This document shows, piece by piece, positions 11,686-23,465 of a stretch of DNA of 64,000 nt. Numbering within the stretch: the first letter of the stretch is position 1; each line of letters starts with the position of its first letter. Origin of the DNA: Pelodera strongyloides (Eukaryota > Nematoda > Chromadorea > Rhabditida > Rhabditidae); the NCBI GenBank assembly GCA_036852015.1, contig JAANDG010000115.1, positions 62,001 to 126,000 of the forward strand, in the 5' to 3' direction. A program made the translations under genes and the position numbers. The notes under the pieces are model-generated. The model searched no databases. It was not told the origin of the DNA and saw nothing but the letters and a program-made list of their open reading frames with translations.

Positions 11686-14600
11686 ATGAGCCGTGGTCGT
11701 TATGGGGCCATTCTCATCTCTGCGCTCATTCTCACTACGGTAGGAAATTTGCATTTTATGGTATTTCATGACATTAGTCAACATATAATAATAACAAACA
11801 CTGGGAACGTATACTGTACGTTCTATTATTCTATAATAAAAACGCGAACAAAACGTTTCAGCTACATCTCACAGAAGCCAGCAAATGGAAGGCACAATCG
11901 GTATGTCCCTTTTCAGTTTTCTGGTGACCGCGCATTACCATGTATTACATGCAAATTTCTGTGCGCTATGCGTTTCCTGTACTTGTTGCATACAATACTG
12001 ATGGGATTTCCAAGTATCGTGAAAATTTACAGTATTTTGGAACTACACGAGAATGTTTTTTATTTTTATTTTTCATATTCTATATGCAAGCTTAGTGCAG
12101 AAATACGGTAGCATTGACAGGATAGCACGGAATTTTTGGGATACTTGGAACGTTGGAACCATGAGAATCAGATGAAGCAACGTTTTGAAACCACGTGTCC
12201 TGTCGCTTTAACGAAGAACTAATTACCAGGGTTCCATCGACGATAAGAAAGTTGCTGAAAAGGTGTATGCGTCAGACATTGATTGTAAAGATTTGCCCAC
12301 GGGCGCGCCTGTCAGCAAGGGTGTCGGAAATAAACAACCTACCAGAGCTGTAGAACTGGCCACTGGTTAGTCATTTTATTATAATAATAATTTATTACGT
12401 ACACATAGAATTCATGAGAAAAATATATGCAACGTGCAGGTTTGTCGAGTAAAGTAAAGCAACAGTAGCACAAATATGAAGAAAGCGAAACGAATAATGT
12501 TACCTTTTTAAATTTCGTTTATCTCACGCGGCAACTCACTTAGAAGATAACATCGTTTCTTTTTATTTATTTATCCTGGTTCCAAAATAGTCATTTAATT
12601 TTCGAGAGTTTGCCCCTTTAGCCGTAAAATTGTATACATCTTCAAAAAAATTTTAAATGTCTCGAACGGATACTTTAGAAATCAACAAAAAAAATAAACG
12701 TTGTTTTCTTGCAGATGGACCGACACAGAAGGCTACGGAAGTAACAAAGGCAAGCGTTTTATCTTTTTTGAACCTTCTGTGGTCATATTCACCACTCCAA
12801 TTTCCTTGGGGAAATATTCCCTTGGGGATAGGAAATATTATTCTTATGTGAGACACGTAGAGAAACAGACGGGGAATTTAGTGGTGAATATGGCCTCTGG
12901 TTCTGGTAACACGTGGCAGCACCGAGTTAACACTATTCGTCGCTTTCAAACATTCACACGTTTTTTGTGAGTACTTACATACAGCAAGCAGAGCACATAC
13001 TAGGTTTTAGAAAACTTGAAAACTTGAGCTAAAACTTGTGGCTCGGTAGCTCAGTGGTAGAGCGCTGGCCTCTCAAGCGAGAGGTCGCAGGTTCGCTCCC
13101 AACCAGTGTGAGTTCGAGTCAAAAAGTTTGTTTTAGGAACCTCCAGCTGTCACAGCTTCCGGAGGTTGGTGTAATACTGTATTATACTGACTGTCGATTT
13201 TCTCAAGTAGAAAGATTAAAATTAAGGAAAATCAATAATCCTATGTGTACGAAAAATTATGCGCCGTACGCTCTTTATTTAGTTATTGAAAGCAAACATA
13301 TTGTCTCTAAGTATGCGTATAATGCTAGTCTTCTCTACAATTCTCTAAAAATCTACAATTTAGAGATAATATAGTTTGGAAGCTGTACTCTAGGATTATA
13401 AAGTGTGTAGCATGTACTGTAGTCACATAGCTCATGTAGCGCTGAAATATATTTGGCCAACCCTTTTCTCAGAGGCTTGTAATCTACAATTCAGATAATA
13501 TAGTTTGGAATCAGTACTTCAAGATTATAAAGTATGTAGTATGTACTGTAGAGCCACAGAGCACAGAGCACACGTAGGCCTGTAGTGGTACATATCTTTT
13601 GCCAATTCTTTTCTCACAGACCTTAACACTCAACCGCTGGACGTGAATGAAGAAGTCACCGCACCGAACGTCGAGAGAGGAAATGAGGTTAGAATTTGTT
13701 ACTCTCTCTTTCTCCCTCTCCCTCTTTTTCATTCCTCTCTTACTCACCTCTCTTATTCTCTCTCTCTCTCTCTCTCTCTCTCTTGCATGATACGCAACAT
13801 TGCCGCTCCGGTACATCGTTAACTTCGCGCACATTCGCAGGAACGCGGAAAATTACCCAGGCCACAGAAGAACCGTTTGTAACCGGTCTCCAAATGTTTT
13901 TAGCGGAAAAAAAGACATCATTTGGTGCCCGGTCACAAACCATTTGGGGACTATTTGGTGACCAGTTGACGACTTATTCGAGAAAATTTGGCAATGACAG
14001 TCACCAACGGTCACCAAGTGGGCAAACGACCATTCCAACAGCAAATAGAAACTCATTACCCATCAACTTTGCTAAATGCGAATTGTTTAAATACTTGAAT
14101 AATTTCAGAACTTCCCAGGCCTGATCCAAACATCCGATGATGAAAAGATACAAGAAAAAACTGTGTATCTTCCCACAGAAGCACCGGGTAAGGCGAAATT
14201 CTATAACTTGCAAAGCCCTTGGTACCCGGTCACCAAATGGTTTCCCACGAAAAAAACCTTTAGTGATATTTGGTGATCGTTGTGAGACGAGCCTGTGAGG
14301 GTTTATCGATTGTTAGCTAATTTATGTATTACGTAGACTCTAATTTGTGAAAATCAACAAACTATGTTCCTCATTCGCAGTTTAGCGGTAATCGTAATCC
14401 CACGTTTCCTCCCAAACAAGGGGGAAACGCGGGATTCGGTTCTTAGTGCGAGCGCTCATCAGGGGTCTTGCCGCTAACACAAGGCCTTGCCTAAAGTTTA
14501 ATTGCGGGACATGATTGGCTAATCTGCCAGGAAACATGCGACTTTTCTTATTGCGTGGGATTGGGTGTTAGCTTGCCAGGAAACGCGGGATTTATTTTTG

Positions 14601-14974
14601 TTTCGCGGGAATCGTGCAGTAGAAGAACAGAGAACTTTGATTATTTATAAAATAAGATGATATGCTAATTTTCAGACGAAATAAACGGCACCCCTCCGCC
14701 AATCATTAGTAAGTTTGCTTTTTGATTTTATTGATTTTTGTTATTATTACGAAACGTTCCCCGAAAGATTTTTTGCTTTATTGATAGAAAATGGGCGCCA
14801 AAATCTAAAACTTCGGGAAAGTAACATGCTTTATAGGGCAAGAAAGCTGACAACCGCACGGTTTATTATCTATTTTATTAGCCATTATTTGAAACTATGG
14901 TTTTAGAAACTATAAAGTACAAGGTAGAACAAACATTAATGGTTTATATAATTATATAATTCACAGTGAATTAA
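11686..14974 (+). CDS. Small secreted protein (10 exons, 165 aa), unrecognised
   Basis: Join 11686-11739, 11862-11900, 12230-12365, 12715-12749, 13137-13164, 13620-13687, 13861-13878, 14109-14187, 14676-14708, 14967-14974. All junctions keep frame. The start is MSRGRYGAILISALILTT, a signal peptide; the mature part is hydrophilic, rich in Thr/Pro/Glu with spaced TEAP/ATEEP-like motifs and a single Cys (DIDCKDL), suggesting an extended, possibly glycosylated secreted protein. An acceptor-like TTTTTCTTACAG lies seven bases before the ATG, consistent with trans-splicing. Oddities: intron 4 starts with GC (AAAG|GCAAGC), exon 7 is 18 nt and the last exon only 8 nt of coding. AATAAA at 15080-15085 could be its polyadenylation signal. 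No family recognised; the exon chain is internally consistent but unverified by transcript. Confidence 0.6.
12774..12902. repeat. MITE family F copy in an intron
   Basis: GGTCATATTCACCACTCC at the left mirrors TTTAGTGGTGAATATGGCC at the right. Lies in intron 4 of the small secreted-protein gene. Confidence 0.7.
13040..13112 (+). repeat. tRNA-like sequence in an intron
   Basis: GGTAGCTCAGTGGTAGAGCG (clear A box/D arm) followed by a nearly paired anticodon arm with loop CTCTCAA and GGTTCGCTCCC as B box. T stem and acceptor stem do not close, so it is a tRNA pseudogene or SINE head. It ends 25 bp upstream of a 28-nt exon. Confidence 0.55.
13700..13790. repeat. (CT)n microsatellite
   Basis: Interrupted CT/TTCTC tract in an intron. 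Confidence 0.85.
13895..14035. repeat. Repeat family B fragment (TGGTGACC motifs)
   Basis: Clustered TTTGGTG, GGTCACAAAC, TTTGGTGACCAG and GGTCACCAAG motifs as in the full copies at 40511 and 52275. A second fragment follows at 14220-14285. Confidence 0.6.
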
Positions 14975-15044
14975 TCATGTCCATCTATGTGTGGCTGCGT
15001 TCTTTGTTTCATTATTTTGTTTGTGTGTTTATGTGTGTTTATCT

Positions 15045-15300
15045 GTTCTTTATGTCTTTCAACAAAAAAATTGTCTTTCAATAAACAGTTTTACCTCTTT
15101 TCTGTGTTTTTATTTATGTACATACATATGCAGCACAATGAACAAACCATCCAAATCTACCTCTAATGGCCTTTAAAGCGGTATAACAGTCGGTTTTTGA
15201 AACGTTTGTAGGAAAACTGCATTCCCACATCTGATATGTAAATTGCTCTGTGATTAGAATTAAAAAAAATAACCCGAATAGATCACACATTGCATACAAC
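15045..15300. repeat. Segment duplicated at 20880-21180
   Basis: Shares TTGTCTTTC, AATAAACNGTTTTACCTCTT, TAATGGCCTTT, a GCGGTATRACA...GGTTTTTGAAACGT MITE end and ACCCGAAYAGATCACRC with the downstream segment. The left part is probably the 3' UTR of the gene ending at 14974. Confidence 0.6.
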
Positions 15301-15329
15301 CCATAGAAAACGTGAATCCGTTCGATAAC

Positions 15330-15515
15330 GGTTCACTGGTTTTTTTCGTGGGCCAGCCCATTTAGTGACCTCTTCGTAACCATGTGGCGGCCAAGTTTTA
15401 TCTGCAACCGTCACCAACTGGTCGTTAAAAGGTCACGAACCACTCACCGGATTTTTTTTTGAGAAAACCATTTGGTGACGGCCCAACGACGGTTTTCTGT
15501 GGTTTCGGCGGTAAT
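15330..15515. repeat. Repeat family B copy
   Basis: GGTTCACTGGTTTTTTTCGT, GTGACC, GTCACCAACTGGTC and ACGACGGTTTTCTGTGGTTT in the order seen in the longest copies. Further fragments at 15820-15975 and 16245-16345. Confidence 0.7.
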
Positions 15516-16647
15516 TTCGTTTTTCTGTTATCTCGATCTCTCGGTCTCTCCTCCAATTGCTATATATAATTCTATGTGAATCCGTTTCTTGGGGATATTT
15601 TTACATACGCTTTAGCATCTGTCTAGCAATCCATATAAAAACACCCCGGGCATATTCGCACTACGGTTAATCAGTACTAAAACACATCTGCACTTAGGTG
15701 ACATCCCCTAAGCAGCCTGAGCTCAAGTATTGTGGTAGTATCATTTACGTACATATCTATAATAATTGCTCCCTCTCTATATCTCGTTAACTTGCATTTG
15801 CGTTTTGCCTCTTGAAAAAACCATTTCGTGACCGTTCTCTGGCCATTTCGCGACCGGTCTCTGACCTTTCTTGACTATTCTCTGACCATTTCGTGATGGG
15901 CCAGCGACGGTTTTTTATGGGTTGAAAACAGTCATCAACTAGTCAGTAACCTGTCACGAAATGGGCACTGACTTTTCTCATGTGTATATGAGGTGTTCTT
16001 CCATCATTTTTAGCATTGTTACACTTTATATTCTATATAACGCTTCAAAAATATTATATTGAGTTTGTGAACTACTGCATTTCGATGTATTGTATTTAGT
16101 GACCCTCAGGTGTTGGGACACAGAACATTCGCGTGTAATATAGGGAAAAACAGTTATAACGGCACCGTCTCAAAACTTATTCGTTATATCTGTTTTATTT
16201 TTAAACCACATGATATGCCGCATTAATATCACCAGGCCTTCTCATTTATTTGTGACCAGTCAATGACGGTTCTCGATAAAAACTTGGTCACCACGTGGTC
16301 ACGAAGTGGTCGCCAAATGGGCTGGCCCGCGAAAAAAAGGCATTGAACCTGGTTCACCCATTTCCTATGATATTCACCACTAGGCATTCGCCAAGTGTGA
16401 TCCTTTCACTTTTCTCTTTTGTATGACGCGTTAGAATAAATACTCTTTCTGTACCCACAACGCGAAACTTTGGCCTGTGCGTGGCCTACAAAAATGGGTA
16501 GGCCTAAGGCCTAAGCACGGCGGCCCATCCATTTCGGTCCCAGTGTAGTCCGCGCACCGGCCAAGATTTCCTCACTGCAGGGACGAGTTAAGATCAGCGA
16601 ATCGTAGTAGTGAATATTTCTTCAGTTTCTATCTAATTTCAGGTGGT

Positions 16648-19600
16648 ATGGGTCAGTTGCAGCCGGCTCTGCTAATTAGTCTTCTAATTTGCATTCCCTC
16701 GATCGTTGTGCCAAACGGCACAATGGGATTGTGGACAGAAGAACACTACCAAAACGAGAGCATGGTCGAGAATGGGGAAGCCATCTATACAGTGAATGGT
16801 AGACGACGAACGAAGGAATTGTTTGGAATTATTGTTGACTTTGCTGCGCCGGGCGACCACGATACGGTACCCGACATGTGTAAGGATCTGGAGTCCATCG
16901 GTGCACTCGATCTACCCAAGGTAAGAACATATTTAAGCGCTTTTAAAAATCATATTTAATCACCTGAGGACGTGTTCCCCAACACACAGGGAGCCCTACC
17001 TAGGCTCACGAGTGCTCTGAATCGCTTATGTTCTCGCACTCTCTACGCGCTCTTTAGCTCCTTAGGGAGCCCAGGGAGGGCTCCCTAAGGAGCTAAGGAG
17101 TTGGTGAATACAGCCTCTGGATTTAGCGTCCGTGGTGACCAACGAAAACCGTAGGCCACCGTAGAGTATCTAGTCGCCAAAAGATCGGTTTCCGGTGGCC
17201 AAATGGTTTTTTTTTCAATGGTGTTCGTTTGTTGACCGGTTAGATACGGTTTTTCTCTGGTCGCGGGCATCCTTTATTCATCAAAACTTTTACAGATTGC
17301 CGATCACGTAGAGAATGCATATTCCGAGATGCTCAAGGCTCGAGGCGAGGCTAACAAGGTAACTAAATGCGATACACAACGTGTAACAGCGCAACACGAA
17401 GGTCCGCCATAGGGGCGGCGCACCTTTTCCACGATGCGCGAATTTAAGTGACACCTGTCGCACTCTTACAAAACGTGCAGGAGATGAATACCTTTTGCCG
17501 CACGCGCACCTTCAGCGCACCATTCGTGTACAATAGAGTTTTGTGCGCCGCGACTATGGTGCAGAGTTGTAACGACCATTAACATTTTTGGATATTGTTA
17601 CTATTATATGTATATTTCTCAACCGTTGATAGAAACATATAGACATCGACGTTTTTTTTAAATGAAAAATGCAGGTACATTTTACTTTAAATTAAGATTT
17701 CTGAAGAAGGAAATTTAGATTAAAAGTGCCAAGCAACTTCTGCCTCTTCTCGACTGTTTCATTGATGCAATGAGGATTGTTCAGAGAAACGTAAGTTTCC
17801 TCAATTTAATTTTCGCTATTTGTGCGCAGCGTCGTGTTCGCGCTCTCCAACGCGCCACCTCCATAATGCGCGGCAAAAACCAGGTGCGCCGAAAGCTCGT
17901 CGCGCACTGCCCGACTTTCTCAGTGTCGCAACGCAGTTGGGCTGTTTGTTGTTAGCCATTCGCATGCCGCGCTATGTACCATACCGCGTCATACGATACG
18001 TAGCGCGGCATGCGTATGGCTAACAGCAAAAAGCCGAACAGCACTGAGAAACTCGGGTGGTGCGCGACGAGCTTTCGGTGCGCCTGCTTTTTTTGCCGCG
18101 CTTTATGGAATTGGCGCGTTTGAGAGCGCGGCGACGACGCTGCGCACAAATTGCGACTTGTATGCTTCGCATGCTATAGCATTACAAAAAATGCCCGTAG
18201 TAAAGTCTCAGATATAAAATTCCATGTTGGAGATTGAGTTTTCTTGGGAAAAACGAAAACTTTTCAAGCAAATTTTTTTTTGTTTGCAGGTTGAAGAAAT
18301 ACGACAAGAATTGCTGAACTTCTCTCTCAATAGTGGCCCAAATAAAGAGCGGGATCAAAAGGTCAGTTTTAACGATTGCCGCTTTCGTGGTGCCCAATTT
18401 TTTCCCAAAACCGTTGACAAGCGGTAACCAATTTGATGACACCTCGGCGTTATCTTATTATGCAAAAGAGTAACTGTAGCGTGCGCTAGCACTCATGTTA
18501 CGGAAGCGTAATTCGAATAAATTGTTCCGCTTCAGGTATGAAAGAGTGCCGCACTCATGTAAAAAAAAGACTGTGTGTCTTCATTCGTAAAGATTGCCAT
18601 CTACGTTTTAGATGTTTCATCGGTATGGAAAGACGCCCTAGGCGGCGTAGCCGTCTGGTTTAATAAATAATTACTTAGAGGAGGCTCACGGGAATGCAGT
18701 GCTCAAATGGTTTCCTTTTATCGAAATATGATGGTATTAAATTTCGAAAGACATGCTTTACAGCTTTACAAAGCAAAAGCTTTTAATTGGAAGGAGTAAG
18801 TCAATAGCTATGAAGTCTACAAATATTTTGGATCGTAGTAAATAGTTGATTTCCATAGTGGGCATGCAAATATAGTCATTTTGCAAGCGGGCAAAAAATT
18901 TGAATGCCCACTATGGAAATCAACTATTTACTCCGATCCAAAATTTTTATAGACTTCATAGTTTTATATTGATCGCAGAACGAGGAATTGATTGGAATTA
19001 TTTTTGGTATGGACTGTTACATCGTGGGCGCACAGAGACAAAAGAAGGCAGTACGTTTACTTTATTAATTTCAAAAAAAAACGTAGACAAGAAGTTGTTT
19101 TTGAAACGCATCTCAAATATCTGCATTCGTATGCAGTTATGCTAATTGTAAGTGGGGTCTGATTGGGATCTATTTGTTTATTCTAATTTCTCTCATTTGC
19201 ACATGAAGATATGAAGCATAAGAAAGAAGGGGCACTCGATTCGTAATTACGGTATCACTGCGTTAACCACAACGCTACCGCCACCCATCGCCAATGTTTC
19301 AAGGCAGCACATTAACCCATAAAGTTACGTTGGCATAAATAGACCATCCACAGGAAAACCGTCGATGGCCGGTCACCAAATGGTTTTTACTGAAAAAATT
19401 ATTTGGTGCATCAGATTGTGTTTTAGGTGAAATGGATGTTGTCCATCGTACAGACAAACAACGGAATCATTGAGGATAAAGAAGTAAGTAATAGTTTTTT
19501 ACGTTTTCCAAGTTTCTTACATTCATACATGTTATATTACAGAAGTATTAGGAAACGACATGAAGTATTACACAATTTATGCTCAAAAACGATTTCCTAG

Positions 19601-19896
19601 ATAAGACACTTTTTCGATATAATATATAATTTAAGGGTTTATTTTTTTGAACTACCCACTGACGTCATTAAAACTAACCTAATTACGCAATTACTTTATT
19701 TATTTATTTTTTGTGCTGAAGAGCCTTCACTTTGGCTTTTTTTGTCACGCCAGATTCAGCAATGTTACGATTTTTACCAAAAAAAATCACCCCAGCTTGT
19801 TACGGTGCCTAAATACTTTTGTTACGAACTGTACATATTTTTCAGGCAGACGAGGAGCTTACACAAACAAATGTGGAAACCAACTCGGTATACTAA
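16648..19896 (+). CDS. Small secreted alpha-helical protein (6 exons, 195 aa), unrecognised
   Basis: Join 16648-16920, 17296-17358, 17719-17790, 18290-18361, 19427-19483, 19846-19896; every intron is GT-AG and phase 0, an unusually uniform phase pattern. The start MGQLQPALLISLLICIPSIV is a signal peptide. The mature protein has two Cys (MCKDL and LLDCFID) that could pair, and exons 2-5 encode amphipathic helices (for example VEEIRQELLNFSL, AKQLLPLLDCFIDAMRIV). A TTTCAG acceptor ends five bases before the ATG, suggesting trans-splicing. Introns carry a foldback (17817-18152), another at 18790-18970 and family B fragments. No family recognised; the helical pattern is loosely like nematode-specific secreted proteins, but no assignment is made. 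Confidence 0.65.
17817..18152. repeat. GC-rich foldback element in intron 3
   Basis: Arms of about 155 bp (left starts TTTGTGCGCAGCGTCGTG, right ends ACGACGCTGCGCACAAAT) meet at TGCCGCGCTAYGTA. Much higher GC than the surrounding intron, so it is a distinct element. Confidence 0.85.
18790..18970. repeat. Foldback element in intron 4
   Basis: CTATGAAGTCTACAAATATT...AAATAGTTGATTTCCATAGT on the left is mirrored by ACTATGGAAATCAACTATTT...AGACTTCATAG on the right. Confidence 0.8.
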
Positions 19897-20224
19897 ACTA
19901 AGGTAACATATTATTGTTATACCAGACGGCTATCGCCGCCTGAGGGGGGTTTCCAAAACTGCACAGGCAATAGTTCACTTCAAGCCTTACAAAAATGGGA
20001 ATAGATTATGTGAAAAGTCTGAAACGTATTTCCTATTAACGGAGACTCACTTTGCTTATTTTGGAGTTGCCAAAAGTTGGACTGCTTATACCAAATCCTT
20101 GAAATTAATTATGGATTTCGTTTCCGACGTTGTGACAAAAAATCTATCTTTCTCCTTTATATAATAAGAAGATATATATAATAGTAGGCTGGCACCGAAA
20201 CCAGTGTGCTAGGGGATGCCCGAG

Positions 20225-20411
20225 TTTAAAGCCAAATACTCGCCGGTTTTTTTTTTGAAATGCATTGCGGTCAACTGAATTCTCACGTATTTACGCTAAG
20301 TCGCTCGAATTCAGCTCGGTTTTTTATGCTACTTTATGCTCATTTGCATAATCTGCATAAGGATGCTGGTGTACTCGATGTGTTTCAAAAACCGGTCGGT
20401 ATTTCGCTTTA
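20225..20411. repeat. MITE family A copy
   Basis: TTTAAAGCCAAATACTCGCC at the left and GTTTCAAAAACCGGTCGG...ATTTCGCTTTA at the right, AT-rich core with CTCATTTGCATAATCTGCAT. Confidence 0.75.
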
Positions 20412-20879
20412 TTTATGCTTATGCGCCGGACTGTTTTCCTATATGATTTCTCAAACGAATAATTGGGGCACTTTTCAGCATATCGTTTTTTACGAGCCTG
20501 ATCCTGTCTTGTAATATTTGTTTTAGACACGTCTTCACGGTAGTCTACGATGCTATCTACATATTCCCGATGTAGCACCGGTGCTGATTTTCCCTCTTAA
20601 AATCCTTTTTACTGTATGAGGGTCTTTAACAATTTGATTTTTATCTTTTCACATACATTTGGATTAGTTTTGTGTTGTCTCTCCTGATATATGGGCCTTA
20701 AAATGTCTAGTTTTCGCTTAATTTCCTTATATCCTGTACTCCGCTCATAGTCGCTCGGGACACTGTACTACTGTACTTCCCAATCCCCAAGCTGGTTACC
20801 GTTTGTTGGTTTGTTATGGTACTACTAACTACTGCCACTGGCTAAGTGCATATGTTGTTATTGCTGAGTTCATATACGT

Positions 20880-21180
20880 CTTTCAAAAATGAGTTGTCTT
20901 TCTATCTTTGAATAAACTGTTTTACCTCTTTTCTTTTTCTGTTCTTGCAAATGCTGAACAATGATACAATTCAAATAAATTTAAAAGATTTTAATGGCCT
21001 TTGCAGCGGTATGACATCAGGTTTTTGAAACGTATGTTGGAAAACTACATTACCACGTCTGGATATGTATATGACTCTATGATTAGAATACAGACAAGTA
21101 GACCCGAACAGATCACGCTTTGCACACAATACATGTGAACGTAGTCGTCCGGAACAAATTTCAAAAACCACATGTCATAC
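20880..21180. repeat. Second copy of the segment at 15045-15300
   Basis: Contains a polyadenylation-type AATAAA (20911-20916) plus the same MITE end. No paralogous coding exons with clean junctions were found in the 900 bp to its left. Confidence 0.6.
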
Positions 21181-21329
21181 CGCTTTAAAACTTCAAATGT
21201 ACGAGCATCTCCACTATTTTCTGCCGAATAACATTCGACTTATTGGTGCCTTCTCTCCTGTACCATATATACCGGCCACCATTGATCGATCTGTAATATA
21301 ATTTAAAATTTAAAAAAAAAATTTGTTTT

Positions 21330-21592
21330 ACGCTTCAAGAGCGTGCACCTTTATTCAAGGGAGTTCACAGTACAATTTCAAGGTTTGCTTATGACATGTT
21401 CCGCAGAGGTCCTGAGCAGTAGGCGACGAGTTCCAGATGACAAATTGCTCGACGTCTTCGGGCTAGGGCCAGGAGGGATCGCCCATGGTTCCCTCGCCTG
21501 GTGGTGTTTTCAAAGGTGTCACGGGCCGGAATCGAACTCGGGTCGATTGCGTTAGAGACGAACGCGCTGCCACTGGACCACCAGGCCCCATT
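21330..21592 (-). mobile_element. Full-length tRNA-derived SINE, family S1
   Basis: Minus-oriented. tRNA-like head at 21520-21592 (B box complement GGAATCGAACTCGG; A box complement near CGCTGCCACTGGACCACCAG), body with CTCGACGTCTTCGGGCTAGG and ACATGTTCCGCAGAGGTCCT, 3' end AGCGTAAAAC-like. Typical tRNA head plus unrelated body layout. Confidence 0.8.
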
Positions 21593-21967
21593 TATTGATT
21601 ATCGATTTTTATAATGGATTTATTGATTATCGATTTTTAATCGTACTAATTCTGATAGGCGTCAAAATTGGCTGCGATATGTATTACCGACCGGTCAAAT
21701 TATGGGAGCTTAGGGATAGCATGATTATTTTATGGTGCTCATTGATTTGTTAACAAGGTAAGCATTTGATGACGCAAAAAAAATTATCTTCATCGAGCTC
21801 TTCGCTTCTCGCGGTGCCTTCGCCTGACGAGCGCAAGGTTCCCGCGCACCACCGTACATGTTTCGCTTTCTTCGCGCGAGAAGTTGGCGATGGTGCCGCC
21901 TTTTCTTCGCGAGGCTCTCACTCGAAGCCGATAGTCTCGAGTTCGAGTTCTGGAAAAGGGATAACCT

Positions 21968-22082
21968 ACCGTATTTCTTGAACTGATGTGGCGGTTGATA
22001 TCGATTGAATCCGCGGCTCACCATGTCGTATTGAGCGAGTGAGAGAGTGAGGAAAACCAGGAGGATCAGGAGAGAGGACTTC
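21968..22082 (-). CDS. Signal-peptide exon of a short secreted protein
   Basis: Minus-strand start MKSSLLILLVFLTLSLAQ is a strong signal peptide, followed by YDMVSRGFNRYQPPHQFKKY. TTATTTTCAG ends two bases before the ATG on the minus strand, a likely trans-splice acceptor. A possible donor (AATACG|GTAGGT) ends the exon at 21969. Without splicing the frame continues for about 80 more residues through basic motifs (KKRRHHR, RRKRN) to 21725. A cleavable signal, short length and a KKYGR-like site raise the possibility of a peptide precursor, but no known neuropeptide motif is repeated. The 3' half is unresolved because a foldback (about 21795-21915) overlaps it. Confidence 0.5.
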
Positions 22083-22194
22083 ATACCTGAAAATAACAAA
22101 AGAAATCAATATGGAAAATGTGTGTGTGAGAGACGCAGACGGAAAGATGGAGAGAACAATAATTAGGAGAGGTAGAGAGACACGTAAATATAAA

Positions 22195-22330
22195 TGTAGA
22201 GAGAGCGAGAGAGAGAGCGAGAGGGAGAGAGAGAGAGGGAGAGAGAGAGGGGGAGAGAGAAAGAGAAAGAGAGAGAGAGAGGGAGAGAGAGAAAAAAAGA
22301 GAGGGAGAGAGAGAGAAAAAAAATTACGTA
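22195..22330. repeat. (GA)n microsatellite
   Basis: GAGAGA tract with G and A interruptions. Confidence 0.9.
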
Positions 22331-22814
22331 CACCACACCTTATATGCTAAAGGGATTGATTCAAGGTTTGCTTAAACAAAAAAAGCTGGTTTTATTCCTT
22401 TTGCAACAATATTCCAAAGGCAGAATGTCAAATCTCATTGCTAATCATATCGGTCATCTGTTTTCGTTTCTATGTCCGTTTTTAATTTTCATCCTCGCAT
22501 GCACACCTTTTGATGAATTTAATAAATAAATAAAACAAAAGTGTTCCGAAAAAGCGCAGCGTTTACACTTTAGAGATATAAGATAGAACTCAACGTTTGC
22601 TCAATCAGGGGGATCTTATTCAGCAATAAGCGAAAAAGGGCATCATGAGGTCCGGAATCTCTCTTTACTAACACTCTCCACACAACGAGCGAGCTCCCTG
22701 GGGAACCCAAGCGGGGAGAAAAATTTAATTTAATTTTCCTTTCTCGCTTTTTTTTGAAGAAATTCGTGGATTCAAGAAAGCAAGTTGGCATCATTGATAT
22801 ACTAATTAGAACCG

Positions 22815-22985
22815 ACTGGTTACCGAAAAAACCATCTGGTGACTCGTTCGTGGCTGGTTTGTGACCACTTGATGGACATCTGATGACGGTTTTCGGTGAA
22901 ACTTGGTCACGAGTTGGTCCCCAAATGGGCATGTCCACGAAAAAAACAGTGAACCGTCACCAAATGGGTTCACCCACTTCCTACG
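22815..22985. repeat. Repeat family B copy
   Basis: ATCTGGTGACTCGTTCGTGG, ATGACGGTTTTCGGTGAAAC, TTGGTCACGAGTTGGTC, CCACGAAAAAAACAGTGAAC and a final CAAATGGGTTCACCCA match the full copies. Confidence 0.75.
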
Positions 22986-23210
22986 AATATGCAAATTGTA
23001 TGATTTTTTTTCGGCGAAGAATTAAAAATCAAACGAATGAAATCAGTTGTCCAGCATAGGTTTCAAAACCACGGGCATGCCGTTTTGAACGATATAAAAA
23101 CAGAAGATATAAATAATCTGAGTAGCGAAACCAAATTATGCAAAAAATACCTATTTCAAAAGCCTCATGGGACTGTTACCTTATTTAGTAAACGTTGAAG
23201 AGACAATTAA

Positions 23211-23465
23211 AGGGACAGGCCCACCAAAGTAAACCTATATTTACGATACGTTCATAGTGACTATCAAGCATTTTTATTACAATATATACAAACTAAATTT
23301 CACATTTATTTGCCATGGAAAACTTTTTTCCGATGCGCTCAGCTTAAATGTATACCGTAAAGCCGCAAATATCCTTGTCGTCAATGCAAATTTATCGTGA
23401 AATTATAATGCGATTAAAATTTGCATATATAGCTTTGAAATCTGCAGTTTTATGGTATACACCAG
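23211..23465. repeat. Repeat family C copy, partly deleted
   Basis: GGGACAGGCCCACCAAAGTA, ATACGTTCATAGTGACTATC and TTGCATATATAGCTTTGAAA as in the complete foldback at 44990-45386. Only one outer arm is present. Confidence 0.7.

Noticed and set aside
13040..13112. Functional tRNA gene
   Set aside because: Internal promoter boxes are good, but the T stem and acceptor stem do not pair, and similar sequences head SINEs here.
13841..13878. Longer version of the 18-nt exon (acceptor at 13840)
   Set aside because: It breaks the frame to the next exon, whereas the acceptor at 13860 keeps it.
17770..18149. Arg-rich open frames on both strands
   Set aside because: Foldback element in intron 3 of the secreted gene; no start or splice context.
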